Program-made: the position numbers and the translations under genes
Assembly: GCA_028622995.1 (NCBI GenBank)
Contig: JAJQJQ010000030.1
Location: 372,001 to 436,000, forward strand
Length of the DNA: 64,000 bases
Direction: 5' to 3'
From: Panagrolaimus kolymaensis
Taxonomy: Eukaryota > Nematoda > Chromadorea > Rhabditida > Panagrolaimidae
Part shown: one piece after another, positions 35,247 through 47,546 of the stretch
How the letters are laid out: every line of letters begins with the position of its first letter
Numbering within the stretch: the first letter of the stretch is position 1
Notes under the pieces: model-generated
The model's input: only the letters and a program-made list of their open reading frames with translations
What the model was told of the DNA's origin: nothing
The model's database searches: none

Positions 35247-35860
35247 TTAAGTGTGATATAAAGCAATATTATTTTTTTGAAGTACAAAAATAAATGTACT
35301 TACTTTTTCTTTATATGGTTCAGGTTTAGCGGGTAAAGGTTCATCAGGGCAAAAACTTTGATATCTTGGACAAAATTCAATTGAAATTTCATTATATTTT
35401 CCAAATCGAGTTGGATCTGGACATACATATCGAAACCTTTCACGATGTTTCGAACAATATTTAGCTGGATCTTGAGGTTTTGGTGGTTCTATTTTCAATA
35501 TTGAATTTTTGCAACTATCCCTAAACGCTTGACAAAAAGCTTTAGTTTCAAGTTCAGCTCCTTTTGGAGAAGGTCGAAAACAAATGGAAGAAAATTCTGG
35601 GAGCAATGACGGGCAGCCTAAAAATAGAAAATTTGGAAAAATTTCAAATTAAGCGAAAAACTTTCATTTTGAAATATCCAATAAAAAATTTTTTTTCGAT
35701 GTTAGACATCCAACAAAATTTTTTGTTGCAAGACATTATTTTTTTTTAAAACTCTTAAATTTTTACTTATGAACAACTTACTTTCATCATCGTCATTAAG
35801 GGCAAAACTGAATTGGAAAAATAAAAAAAATATTGATGCAGAAATCCAGCAAAATCGCAT
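35247..35860 (-). CDS. Small secreted Cys-rich protein, copy 1
   Basis: Exons 35782-35860 and 35247-35617 are read leftward. The signal peptide is MRFCWISASIFFLFFQFSFA. The mature part has about eight Cys in two similar units (AFCQAFRDSCKN, KYCSKHRERFRYVCPDPTRFG and EFCPRYQSFCPDEP). The frame could be spliced after PEPYKEK (GTAAGT follows), but a stop after 19 further residues is followed by AATAAA, so the readthrough form is taken. It shares the YVCPDPxRFG..FCPxYxxxC unit with the larger gene upstream on the same strand. Extracellular; function unknown. Confidence 0.6.
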
Positions 35861-36219
35861 ATTTAAAAAAGGTACTCTTTAATCACGCAAACGAAAACGC
35901 AAAAAAAATGAAGATGATGGAGAAAAAATTGTTGCGGTAATCAATGTCAATGGCGTAAAAACTGGTTGGTCACAATGATAATAAAATAATAAAAATAGTT
36001 TATTTATTTATTTTATATTTATTTTTTTGTTGGATGGAAAAAATCAAAAATCAATAAAGCAAATGCAAAAAAAAGTTTGAAAGACTTTGTACAAATTAAT
36101 TTTTTTTAAAGAAAGTCAAAAAAAATAAACTAAAACAAAAACACAAAAAATTGATTGAATTAAATTTTGTTCCAAGAAAGAAAAAAAAGAATGTTTTTGT
36201 GATGAAACGAAAAAGCCAT

Positions 36220-38088
36220 TTATCCCCTCGATCTTGATCGAGTACACCATCGCCGATATTTTTCACATCCTTGTCGAACGCTATACTGTTGAAGAGCAAA
36301 ATAATTATTACAATATGTAATTGCAAAAGATCGATATTGCGTGCACGCTCGTTGTCGTTGAGTTAAAGCTTCACTAATTGGATTTGTTAGAGGCCTTTCT
36401 GTTGGAAGCACAGGTTTTTCTGGCACTGGAACATTACATCGTTCAGAATAAAGAGGACAAAATACAGCTGCTTTTTGGCCAAATCGAAATGGGTCTAAAA
36501 AATTTATAAATTTTAATGGAAATTAACTTTTTTGTTTTAAAATTTAGAATCTTAAAAATAATTGTAAGAAGAATTTATGGGTCTTCTTTATTTTAGAAAC
36601 ATTTAATTAAAAAACAAACAAAATTCTTAAAATTAAAAGTAAAAAAAATCAGGGAAAAATGTTTTCAAAAGTATTCTTACAAGTTTTATTTTTCATATTT
36701 TTGTTAAGAAACTAAAAGTCTTTAAAAATTTTGTTTTCTCTCGATAAACTTTTTTTAGAAAAAAAATAAAATTTATTTTTTGCATCTTAAAATTTTATTA
36801 AATTGGAAAATGTGTAACTTTTTTGATTTAAAATTTGATTTTATGAATTTCAAAAAACATACACAGATTTTAGACTTTTTTAACAATTATTTTTTTCTTA
36901 CATTAAAAAAAACTTACCTGGGCAAACATATAAAAATCTTTGTTTATATTCTTTACAAAATTCTGTGTAATCTTTTTTAGGCGTTGATGGCTTCTGTGGT
37001 GGCGGCCTTTCTATGACCGAAGATGAATCACTTTCACTTTCGATTTCACTATTTATTCTTTCTCTTTCCACATCATTGCTTCCTTGAGTGGACGTTATTG
37101 GTTCAACCCTTGGCCGCCTAGTTGCAGGTTGATCTGGTTCACCTCTAGGAATTCGAAAACAAACATTTTCATATGCTGCACAAAATTCATTATTTTCCAT
37201 AGCTAATTTATCTCGGGTGCAAGTATTTCGATATTCTAGTCGCAATTCACGACAAGCCGTTTCATCTTTTTCTTTATCCTCTCGACGATTTCTTATATTT
37301 CCTTCGCCATTTTCAAAGGTTTGTTGAGTTTGGGTTCCATATGCTCGATGATGGCGACAATAAGGTAAATTAGGATTCCTCGAACATGCGATAACTTCAG
37401 CTATTTTATCTGTTGAAAAAGCAAGGGAAAATGTGAGATCTAAATGAAAAAAAATTATTTAGTGGATAAAAAAAATAACGAAAAAAATTGAATTTTATAG
37501 TTACTGTAGGATCAATCAAAATGATTATGTAACATAATAATCCTTTTTGTTAGGGCATCTGGCTGAGAGAAAAAAATCTTGCATAACTCTCAAATTATCC
37601 GCCGAATAACTCTAATCTATCTATCTTCTTCTAATCTTTTTTAATACATAAGTGTTTTTACAATGTCAAGATCTTATGGCGAGCGAGAGACTGATTTTTT
37701 GTTAATTTAATCCGAAATTGTTTTAGCACAAAAAAATAATGTGAAACTTTATTCTCTTTTTCTTTTGTTACATTTTTGGAAGTATTTTAGTTGCGAGGGT
37801 TCAAAAAATAAATAAAAACTTTATAGTTGCTAATTTCCTCAAATTAAAAAAAAAGTAAAAAAGTTTAATTTTGATTGAAAATTTAGAAAAAAAAAAAGAA
37901 ATCAAAATAATCTTCACATTTTTTAACATTTAAAATTTGAATATGCAAAAGAAAATTTTTTTAATCACAGAAAAAAGAAAGTCGAAAACTTTCTCAAGAA
38001 AATTTTTTACTATCGAAGCAAGAATCAAAAAACAAAGCTTACCAATGAAATAAAAAATCAACAAAAATTTTAATAAAATTCTTAACAT
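36220..38088 (-). CDS. Secreted Cys-rich protein with acidic linker, copy 2
   Basis: Exons 38043-38088, 36918-37409 and 36220-36494 are read leftward with matching phases. A signal peptide (MLRILLKFLLIFYFIG) lies alone on exon 1. Exon 2 holds a Cys-rich unit (IACSRNPNLPYCRHHRAYGT, ETACRELRLEYRNTC, EFCAAYENVC) and a Glu/Ser linker (ERINSEIESESDSSSV). The unit shared with copy 1 spans the next junction (EFCKEYKQRFLYVCP, DPFRFG..FCPLYSERC). The end is very basic (GCEKYRRWCTRSRSRG). Paired Cys spacing suggests disulphide-linked helical hairpins. The family is not recognised. Confidence 0.62.
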
Positions 38089-38604
38089 TCCAATAATAAT
38101 AATAATTAAAATGTTTTTCTTTTTACTTTCTTTCAATAAAAATATTTCAGCTTCTCAAATAAAAAAAGAAAACAAATCAATGAAATCAATTTTCTAATTT
38201 GCTTTTGCAAGCAGCAGCAGCCTAGGAGGTAAAAAAAATAAAAAAAATATCGAATAAAATAAAAGTATGTATGTATTTATTCCTCTTTCCTTTTTTGGGG
38301 TACTCTTCTTTTCCAGCTGCTTCTTAATCGAAAAATAAAAAAAATATATATAATAAAGTTGTTGTAAAACGGGTTACGCGATCATCCGCGTAAGAACCTG
38401 TTTACTTTTTTTTATGGACGACGTGAGTGATTTGATGTTCAACATCATCGCAACGTCGTCGTCATGAGCTGTCGTCGTTGATAAACACTTAAAACCCTCT
38501 AAAAAAATAATACCCCTCTTCTTTTTTCTTTTGATTATTGTTGTTCCATCTTCAGTAATTTTTTATTTTATGTAATTCCATCAACAATTAAAAAAGGAAG
38601 ACAA

Positions 38605-39382
38605 ATGAAAAAATTATATAAATTAATATCGTTGAGAGGCTTAATTATTTTTTCATTGATTACCGTGACGGGAGTCGTGAACGGCCAAGGTGTTGGATAT
38701 GTTGGACATTATTATGGCGCAAATCAGGCAAGTTTTTTTCATAATTTTTTTTCGTCCTTGAAAATTGGAAAAGAGATGTTTGGCGAAGGAAAGAAAAAAA
38801 AATATGTAAAAGATTATGTTTTATTTTTGACAATGAGATTAAAGATTAAAGAGTTTTTTGATCAAAAATTAAAAAAAAATTATTTACATTTTCTTTTGAT
38901 TCTGAAAATTTCAAAAAATGGATAAAAAAAATTGAAAAAAAAAATTGCAAACACTCAAATTTGTGATCTTTGAAATTTTATGTTTCTTTGACCGTGAGTT
39001 TTCCGAATAACTCATCCGCAAAAAAAATCTAAATTGCATTCTGAAAATCTGTGGAATGGAAACCTCTGTTCTAAATCTAAAGTTTTCTTCTCTTAAATTT
39101 TTTTTTGCTATACAACTTCTTTATAAAAATAGCAAGAACATAGAAAAAAATAATCTTTCATAAAATTTCCAGGTTTCAATTCGATCAAATCAAGTTCCAC
39201 CAAGAGAATTATGGCCTGAACCAATTGTAAATCCTAAAGGTTCAACATTGGCTCCACATTTATGCACATTTAATCCATTTTTAAGAAAATGCATGGATAC
39301 TCATAATTATTGCCCTGGAAGATGTATGAATTTTAATTATGTTTTTAATTCACGATATGATTGTCGATGTTTAGTTATTTAA
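38605..39382 (+). CDS. Small secreted six-Cys peptide precursor, GC-AG intron
   Basis: Exons 38605-38727 and 39173-39382 give 110 residues. A hydrophobic segment (LIIFSLITVTGVVNG) acts as signal peptide. The donor is CAG|GCAAGT, a textbook GC donor, and joins in phase to an exon after TTTCCAG. Without this splice the frame runs into intronic poly-Lys sequence. The C-terminal 45 residues carry six Cys (HLCTFNPFLRKCMDTHNYCP, then GRCMN...YDCRCLVI). The pattern fits a small disulphide-rich extracellular peptide. Whether it is antimicrobial, a signal or structural cannot be told. Confidence 0.65.
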
Positions 39383-39812
39383 AATTTATGCAGTTTTCTC
39401 TTTTTTTTTTTAGTTAATAAAAATGCTTCATATTTAAAATGTTTAATAAATTCTTTACTTTTTTACAATATGTATTGATGCTTCGGGAAAAATTTATGAA
39501 TTAAAGCAGCTTGTTTCTTTCCTTCCTTTTCTCCAAAGCTTTAGTCAGTTATGCAAGATGAAAACTTTTTGAGTTTGAAAAAAAGCTACAAAAAAGTTTG
39601 ACCCTAAATTTTTTTCCTAATATTCAAATAATCTTGGCTAAATGCTTCCCAAACGCGAGCAAACTTTTTAAAAAGCTTTGCTTTCATCGAAAAGGTTGTT
39701 ATCTTCTTTCGACCATTACGGGTTTTTTAAGTTTATTTGATCGTGCTATTACCACCTTCATCGTATATTATATTGAGTTTTTAATAAGGCTAATAACTAT
39801 ATATTCCACAAC

Positions 39813-42135
39813 ATGGGTGGTGGACTTCAATTGTCATCCTTAAGAAAAACCAAACATTTGGTTGTCCGTCATATTGAAGCATCGGATAATTTTGATCCTC
39901 AAAGTGTTCTAAATGCTTTTGTCAATTACCCAATTCCATCCTCGATAGAAGGAGCAATATGTGAAGTTCCAACAAGAGATAATGAATCAAGATTAGCTGC
40001 AGCGGAACGAGTAATATGCGATGATATTTCCTAAACTTTTCTTTCAACATATCCAATTTCAGGTTCGAGATCTTTTTTATACTCGTACAGAATTGATATC
40101 ACGTGCATTATCAGGCTCGCATGTTATTACTCAAGAAAAAGCCATAAATGATTTACGTGAAAAGTATGAAGAAACGAAGGATCCTAGACTCGAAATATTG
40201 TTGCAGTTTCCATGGGATCAATTACCTGCAAGGTTTCGGAAAATTGTTAGTCGTTCAAGAGCTAAAATACCAACTGTTACTCAAGCTGAAATAACATTGG
40301 AGAATCAAACTGGAGTTTATTTATTTTATTTCAACTTTCTTCCATGTGAAATATGCTATACCAGCTTTATACGATACTCATATGTTATAGCTATTGAAGA
40401 ATCACAACTGTAAGAGTTTGGAAAGATTGCTATTCTTCTTATCTTCGGTTTTTTCAGCGGTGGCTTTGTTAAAATCTACTTTGCTTTGACTTGTCCTTCC
40501 AATGATGATCGAGCTATATTCACGTTCACAGATAATTTTGTTAAAGGTATTGCATATTGGGTCACTTCTGGAAAGAAACCCAATGTAAACGTTCCATTAA
40601 CTTGTGTTCCGTATAGTTATTATACGGTATTGGATCAAATACGAAAGCATCCAGTTGTTCTAGAATTATCAGAAGTAAAATATTTTAACTTTGCTTGTAT
40701 GTTTTCTATAAGTCATTAGCTTTTAGAAATGGTCAGAATATGAAAAAACTGACAAATCTAAGCACATGTTTGAAGACGTTGGTATCGTTGCTTATCTTGC
40801 TGTGAGTATACCAAACCGTTGTTTATTCTATATCTATAACAACTTCCTTTTTAGACATATTGGCTTTCAACAGGTCAAAGCAATATTCGCTTTGTTGATA
40901 TTGGATGTGGTAATGGTGTTATTTCATATCTTCTGAATTCACTCTATGGTGATGCTGTAAAAGGAATTGGTTATGATGTCAATTCGCGAAAAATTTGGGA
41001 ATTTTACAAATCGAAAGGTGTTGATGTCCTTCGAGTTCAACCCATTGTCCCGAATTTTCCATCATTTGAACAACCATTTCCGGAAGAAACAAATTACATT
41101 ATCGGTATCCATACTGATGAAATGACTCCATGGATCCCTCTTCTTTCAATGAAGTAAGTATTTACTTTGATCGTTGTTAATTTGAGAAGCATTGATTGGC
41201 CTTGCAGTCTAATTTTGTCATTTATTTATATTCGATCGAATCTTTTGTTCTTCAGGCGTCGATGCAACTTTTTTTTACTTCCATGTTGTTCATATGATTT
41301 CTTTGGAAAATTTGTTAAACGAAAGTTTTATGCAAACAATAATCCATGGGAATACTTTAATTATATAGAACAATTAGCTCGAACCCTTGGATATGATGTC
41401 AAAACTGATGCTCTAAAAATTCCATCAGAAAAAAAGGTTTACTGATTTTCACCTGACTATATTTTAACTAAAACCATTATGCATTTTTAGAATGCCATCA
41501 TCGGCTCTCTTCCTCAATCGGGTCTCCTCCTTCCTGATGTTTGTTCAGATTGGGAAGCTATCATCAAGCGTATCATGGAACCCTCATTCAAAGCCAACAA
41601 TTACCGTGGCTTTCAACCACGGGTATCTGAAATAGAAGTGAGAAATTGTACTCAATTACCTGCTGAAGTTAAACGTTCAATCAATCAAAGCATAGTCAAC
41701 ATAATACGAACCTCAAATAATTCGTAAATTTATTAGATTATTGTTATCGAACCCCAACTCAATCTCTTCTTTTTTAGTGAAGGTGGAATTCATATTAAAG
41801 ATATAGTATCTAAATTAACTGACGAACAAATAGCTTATTTAAAATCTCAACATGGCGGCTTACAAACTTTTATCAAGAATCATAGAAGCGGTTACATTGT
41901 AATTTTTTTCTTGTTGACAACTAGGTTTATTTCCTTAGTCGCATTTTAGCTTAATCGTCCCATGGTTCATCTTCGTACAACTGTTTATGAAAGTGCTCGA
42001 CTCCCTAAAACTTCAGTTTATCCCTGCTTCTTCGAACAGTTCTATCCTGAAAAATGTCAATTTCGGGATATCTGTGGTTATAAACATAAGAATACAGACA
42101 TTGTTGAAGAAAAAAATGATGTCTCCATGGTTTAA
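39813..42135 (+). CDS. tRNA (uracil-2'-O-)-methyltransferase, TRMT44/Trm44 family
   Basis: About eight exons are read with consistent phases. The N-terminal half is a helical/strand region (LPARFRKIVSRSRAKIPTVT). The methyltransferase domain shows the SAM-binding loop FVDIGCGNGVISYLL, the family motif GYDVNSRKIWEFYKSKGVDV, IGIHTDEMTPWIPLLS, FFLLPCCSYDFFGKF and LARTLGYDVKTDALKIPSEK. These are hallmarks of Trm44/TRMT44 (METTL19), which makes 2'-O-methyluridine at position 44 of serine tRNAs in the cytosol. The end carries a CCCH zinc finger (CFFEQFYPEKCQFRDICGYK then H), as in animal TRMT44. The donor after exon 1 (CGA|GTAATA) is weak but in phase. No upstream acceptor was seen near the ATG. 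Confidence 0.85.
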
Positions 42136-42278
42136 TTAAAATTTTTTGATTTATCTTTGTTGTTGATTTATTTTGTGTGCAAAAATGTTATAATAAAGTT
42201 TTATTTTTAAAATATTGGATAACATAATAGTGATATTTTTAATGGTTAATAATCGAAAGCAAAATTATGGTATGACAT

Positions 42279-43643
42279 CTAAGCTTCTTTGGTGCCTGAA
42301 CTGGATGCTTGAGGTATTTCATCGACGTCATCAATAAATTGGAATGTTTGATGTGAAGAAACTAAATTTCTTCCAGCTGCTTCTTGCATTAATCGACTTG
42401 AAAGAACTTCAGCTTCTCTAAGTTTTAAATAATCTTCTTGTAGGTTCAAAGCTTCCCCCTAAGTTTGTTGAAGCTCGTCTTGTGTGGTTTTTAAATTTTC
42501 TTCCAATTCTTTTTGGGTGTTACTTAATTCTAATTCACTAGCGCTAAGCTGTTCAAAACCCATTTCATTTAATTGACGGTCTTGTTCTTCTTTAATTTTA
42601 CGTTGAGTTTCTTTTAAAATATTTACATCTTTTTCACTTTCTATTTCTGCTTGCATAAGTTTTTCCCGTTTTATAACTTCAGCTTCTCTTTCAGCTTGAT
42701 TAAGTTTTTCACGTCTTACAGCATCATAATTAATTTGATGAGCTATTCTTTCACATTCTTTTTCTATTTCTTCTAACAATGCAGCTTCTTTAGCTTCTTC
42801 GATTTCAATTTCCTTTTGAGCTTTTCCTTCAATTCTTGCTAAATGGCCAGCAGTTATGGCTGGAATAAATGTAGCTGCACTTGTTACTCCTGCACTAACA
42901 ATTCCAATTCCACCAAAAATAGTTGGAGCCATAGCTACAGAAATAAAAGCCGCATCCAAACCAATTGCAATACCAACTGCAGCTCCACCAGTAATTAAAC
43001 CAACAACTAAACTGCCTCCTAATAACAAAGCACATTTCCATGGATTTTTGTTTGCATATGCGATAATTGCTTTGGCAGTGTTTTTAGGATGTGAAACAGC
43101 ATAATATAAATTTTTTACAGCTTGTATAGGATTTTTGAATGCTTCAATTAACACTGAAGCTTTTTCCATTTTTTCTTTTGTAGCTTTTTTAATTACTGTT
43201 ATAGTTTCTTTGATTTTTCTTATAGCAGATTGAATAAAATTTTCTGATGCTCGTTTATGAGCAAGTTGTAAAGCGTTTTGTAGAAGCATGTCCTGTTGAA
43301 GCGCACGAGCATTATCCAAATTGCAAAACTTTTTATATACTTGAATAACATTTTCAACATCTGAAGCCAACACTCTATCATTGCCCTTTCGAAGTTCTTT
43401 AACAATCATATCGGCTTCACTTTCAACTCGGTTTATATAATATTCGGTGTCACCACAAACATCCATATAGCATCGATTTTTTAAATTGTTAATATAATTA
43501 ATAAATAATCGACCAGCATGTTGAAATACACGAATTTTAATGGGTTTGGATTCAGCTTTGCACCGTTCAATCCTTTCGAAAACATGTTTATATTGGTTAT
43601 TCACAGCTTTTTCTGCTTCAGTTAATTTAAAATTATTTTCCAT
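42279..43643 (-). CDS. Coiled-coil protein with Gly/Ala-rich hydrophobic hairpin and in-frame UAG
   Basis: Read leftward from ATG at 43641-43643. The first 394 codons are open to a TAG at 42459-42461. The same frame then stays open for 59 further codons of the same Glu/Gln/Leu-rich character to TAG at 42279-42281. Residues 1-190 are helical and amphipathic. About 200-265 is a glycine-zipper-like hydrophobic region (LLLGGSLVVGLITGGAAVGI, ISVAMAPTIFGGIGIVSAGV). Residues 270-394 are a charged coiled coil (EIEIEEAKEAALLEEIEKEC). There is no signal peptide. The layout of long helices around a Gly-rich membrane hairpin recalls membrane-inserting helical proteins, but no family is recognised. The stop may be leaky, polymorphic or a recent nonsense change. 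A small helical gene ends 88 bases upstream. Confidence 0.6.
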
Positions 43644-43731
43644 CGTTTTTTTTTATTTTCTTCTTTGTTTCATTGATCCTGTCAGTATAAACAACAGATA
43701 AACATGGAATTCCTCTAAAATGTTCCAATTC

Positions 43732-44055
43732 TTAAGCAATTAAAACACAATTCCACCGAATCCAATCCAAATAAGTTCGTTTAATATCGCCAACAACTAA
43801 ATTTATTTGTTTGAAGCATTCTTTTAATGCATCCAAATAATTTTGACAGCAATTCATTGCTTCATTTATATCATTTGGGGTTTCAATCTTAACGGTGGAC
43901 CAGCTCAATGTTGTTGTTTCTTTTTTATCTGTCTCTGAATTCTCAGGTAAAGCAAGCAATTCTTCTTTTAATTTTTGATACAAATAATAACGATCCGCAA
44001 ATTTCCGATTTCCATTTATTCCTTCCATTCTTTCTAAATTATTGGCGGATTCCAT
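43732..44055 (-). CDS. Small helical protein, upstream partner candidate
   Basis: A single exon of 107 residues. The minus-strand ATG is preceded by TTTTTAG 11 bases upstream, fitting trans-splicing. The protein is helical and polar (FADRYYLYQKLKEELLALPE, NEAMNCCQNYLDALKECFKQ) and ends in a Trp-rich helix (TYLDWIRWNCVLIA). The 88-base gap to the next start on the same strand is the spacing usual for nematode operons, so the two may be co-transcribed. Function unknown. Confidence 0.5.
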   Translation of the reverse strand: MESANNLERMEGINGNRKFADRYYLYQKLKEELLALPENSETDKKETTTLSWSTVKIETPNDINEAMNCCQNYLDALKECFKQINLVVGDIKRTYLDWIRWNCVLIA

Positions 44056-44810
44056 TTTTTCGGTAACTAAAAACTTAATTATTAAAATCGATTTTATGGT
44101 GATGAAACTTTGACTTACTTATTTGGTGATTTTGTAAGAGTGCAAACAAAATGTGAAAGATTATTAGCCTAGAAATGACGCAAATATAATTTGGAACTTT
44201 TTTATATGACAATATTTTTAAAATGGAAGCAATAAAAAAAGAAAAATCAAAAATCTTACAAACGAATAAAACGAGAGAAAAAATAAAGTTATGACTGTTT
44301 TTCTTTTCAATTTGTTTTTACTCTTCGTCATCATCTCTTCTTCTTATCGATGCATATTATTACTTGATAGATAATGATTTATTTATAGTAATGAAAGAAA
44401 AGCAGTCGAACGATATTTTTTTTACACGATAAAAATTTATTTTTTATAAAGAGACTAAAGACACTTTTATACTTTTATTAGATCAAAGAATAAAACAGCG
44501 AGGCAGGCAGGGGTTGAATGCAGTGTAAGAAACAAAAAAAAATTTGTGCATTACTCGTAAACAATGAATCTCACATAGTTTTATACATTTTTTCCAAAAT
44601 GATTGATACGATGCAAGGACTGAATAATGTTGATAAAAGAAAAAACAAAGAAAGAAATATTCTTTTAATTAAAAGTTTTATGGGTTTTTAAGGGATTTGT
44701 CTTCCAAGTGCTTTCTCTTTACGACACAAAAAATCATTAATATAATTTATTAAATAAGAAATATTTGTAAGCAATAATTTTTTTAAATTTCAAACGAAAA
44801 TATATTTAAA

Positions 44811-46592
44811 TCAAACAACAACATTAGGTCGATAATTTGTTTCAATCCATACTGAATCTTTTTCAACAGCTTCTTTATTTTCATTATCGATCGTTAAAAA
44901 AACCATAAAATCCGCAAAACTTTCAGCTTCTTCCATTTTAGTTCCAGGTTCTATAAACCAATCATAACCAATTTTTGAAGTGATTGGATTATTTTCAGGG
45001 ATTCCTTGATGACTTTCAAGAGTTCCTTTAATATATGGATACCATAAATATCTTCGATGAAACTTAGGACGATTTGGATCTTTTTTTACTGGATAATTAG
45101 GATTTAGGTGGCATGAAAGAAGTGCCGTTTCTTGGGAAATCCCTGCTCCATAGTAGCTTACTCGAGCCCCTCTCGCTCCATTAATTCGATATCCAACTTC
45201 AGTGAGGAGATATTCGGAAGTGTTTGGTTTCAACTAAAATTTAAAACTTTGCATATTTAAATCCAAAAATATATAATAATTAAATTTTTGTTGAATAAAA
45301 TTTATTTTATAAACGTTTTACCTGAAATCCTTGAACACAAAAAATATGAGGCACAGGAGGATTTAATTTTTTTGCAACATCAATGGAAAATTCAGCGAGT
45401 TTAGGAAATTCTTCTTCGCATTCATCAAGGGAAAAACCATTGAAAGGCATTGGATAGCCTAAAAAATTTAATTTTTGTAGAAATTTTGCTTAATTTTTTA
45501 TTGAAAAAGCTTACCCGTTTTTAAATGATCCGAGTTAGTCATTCCTCTTTTACAAACAATATTTAAAAATGGTTTACACGTTCCATCCGCCAAAAGTACG
45601 CATGAAACCCAAAATTCTGCCACCTCTTCGCCTTTTATACATTCTTCAATTAAATAAATACTTTGTTGTTCATCTTTTTTGTTAATTTCATTTTTAATAA
45701 AATTTTTAAGTTCTTCTTTATTATTTATTTTTCCTCCTCCTCCACTGCCACAACCCGAAATGGGTTTACGAAACATTGGAAACTTTTGAATTCGATTAAA
45801 AATATTTGAAGCTTTTTCATCGACGGATTTAATAATTTTATTTGAATTAAATATTGCAAATTTCATGGTTGGAATATTTTTTTCTTCTGCGAGTTTTTTT
45901 AAAACTGATTTGTCTCGAAGATATTCGAGTTCATGGCTACGAGGACCTGGAAATGAAAAAAAAAATTAAGTCGATGAAGATTAATTTGCATTTTAATTTT
46001 TTTTTGATCCAAAAAGTTTAAAAATTTTTGAAAAAGTAAATGCAAATTTTTAATGTCTCTAAATTTTGTCTCAAGACAAAAATTCTAACAATAATTAATT
46101 TTTCTTAACTTTTGTATGTCGCGAAAATATCTAAGAAACACATACCTGGAATATTATATTTTTCACGCATTTGACAAACGGGTTCAATCATAAATTCTTC
46201 CGTTTCAATTAAACGCAAATTTTCGTTGGGTAAAATTTTAATAATTTTTGAAACTATTTCTTCCACTTCTGGAATGGCTAAACAATTTGCATCCACATAA
46301 ACATGATTGGCATTGGAATGATCGGGCTGAAAAAAAATATTTTTTTGGAGTCTAAAAATCTTTGGCTAACTTTAAACCAAAAAATTGCATCAAAATATCT
46401 TTCATATCCATCAAAAAGTTTGGATTTAATTTGTTCTGCGAAAATTCCAATTAATCCAGAATCATCAGGTTTATGAAAATCTGGGAGATGAGTGAAAAAT
46501 GGATATCGCCATTTTAGAAGGATTACATTTATTCTCTTTGAAACCAATGACGAAATTTCAGATTTGATATCGTCATTTTCATTTTGGGACAT
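44811..46592 (-). CDS. ATP-grasp enzyme, carnosine-synthase-like
   Basis: Five exons are read leftward, starting MSQNENDD and ending ETNYRPNVVV. The first part is a Rossmann-like domain (VYVDANCLAIPEVEEIVSKI). Then comes the ATP-grasp fold: SHELEYLRDKSVLKKLAEEK, IYLIEECIKGEEVAEFWVSC, PHIFCVQGFQ and LTEVGYRINGARG, the last holding the metal/ATP-binding E..R.NG pattern. The K/E/N-R positions suggest an active enzyme. ATP-grasp ligases join a carboxylate to an amine with ATP; relatives make carnosine or other dipeptides. The substrate cannot be read from the sequence. A Gly-rich insert (SGCGSGGGGK) is unusual and may be the flexible loop over ATP. Confidence 0.78.
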
Positions 46593-47546
46593 ATTTTTTG
46601 AAATTAATTAAATTTTTTAATACTAAAATTAAAAATAATCACTTTTTTGAGAGTGCGTTTTTACAAACAAATAAAATCAAAAGTAAAAAGAAAACAAAAC
46701 TTTTTCCTTTGAGTTTTTGACTTTATATTCGTTGCATGCCTTTTTTTTATTATCTTTAAATTTATTGGAGCCAAAAGCAAGCAAAGTTCGTCGAGGATGT
46801 GCGTTTTGTGGTTGTTTTGATGGTTGATTGACTAATAAAATAACATTGTGCGCTCTTTGATTTTTTTGTTCTAATGTTTATTTTTTAGAAATTTTAAACA
46901 TAAAGCATAAAATATAGATTAATGAAATTAAAAAAAATGGTCTAAAAAGTTTTACAAAATATTAGTAATCTTGACTGAGAATATAAACCATTGTTTTATG
47001 ATAAAAAATTATAAATAAATTCTTGAATAATAAATAGAAAAAAACATTTTGAAAAAATAGGACCAAATAAAATTTTTGGAAAAAAATACAAAAGCATTTC
47101 TTTGAAAATTGCAATAGAAAATTTATTAAAACTTCCAAAAAGGTTGGTTAATTTTTTTTATCACAAAGCAATGTCGTCAAAATGATGAGTTTGAAAATTT
47201 ATTTTTAAAGAAAAATGTTTTAGTTTTCTTTAAATATAATTTTCCATAAATCAAAACTATCATTTTTTTGGATGCTTGAATGATTGTTTAATTAAATTTC
47301 ATGCATTAAAGTTTGTTAAGGGTTTTGTGATTTTCAAAAAAGTAACAATTTTTTTTTGTAAAAGATTTTTAAAGCTGCTTTTAACTTAAAAAAAACAAAG
47401 TTTGAAATTTTTTAAAAGCATTTATCAAAAAGAATTACAAAAAAGAAATGACAAACAAAATGTAAAATAAATTGCCGAATAGCAAAATACATATTTCATC
47501 AAAAATAAAGCTAAAAACCAAAACATAAAAAATAAAAAGTAATAAA
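46593..47546. other. Intergenic, no gene seen
   Basis: AT-rich, with poly-A/T runs and no exon-like frame on either strand. It separates two genes read leftward. Confidence 0.55.
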
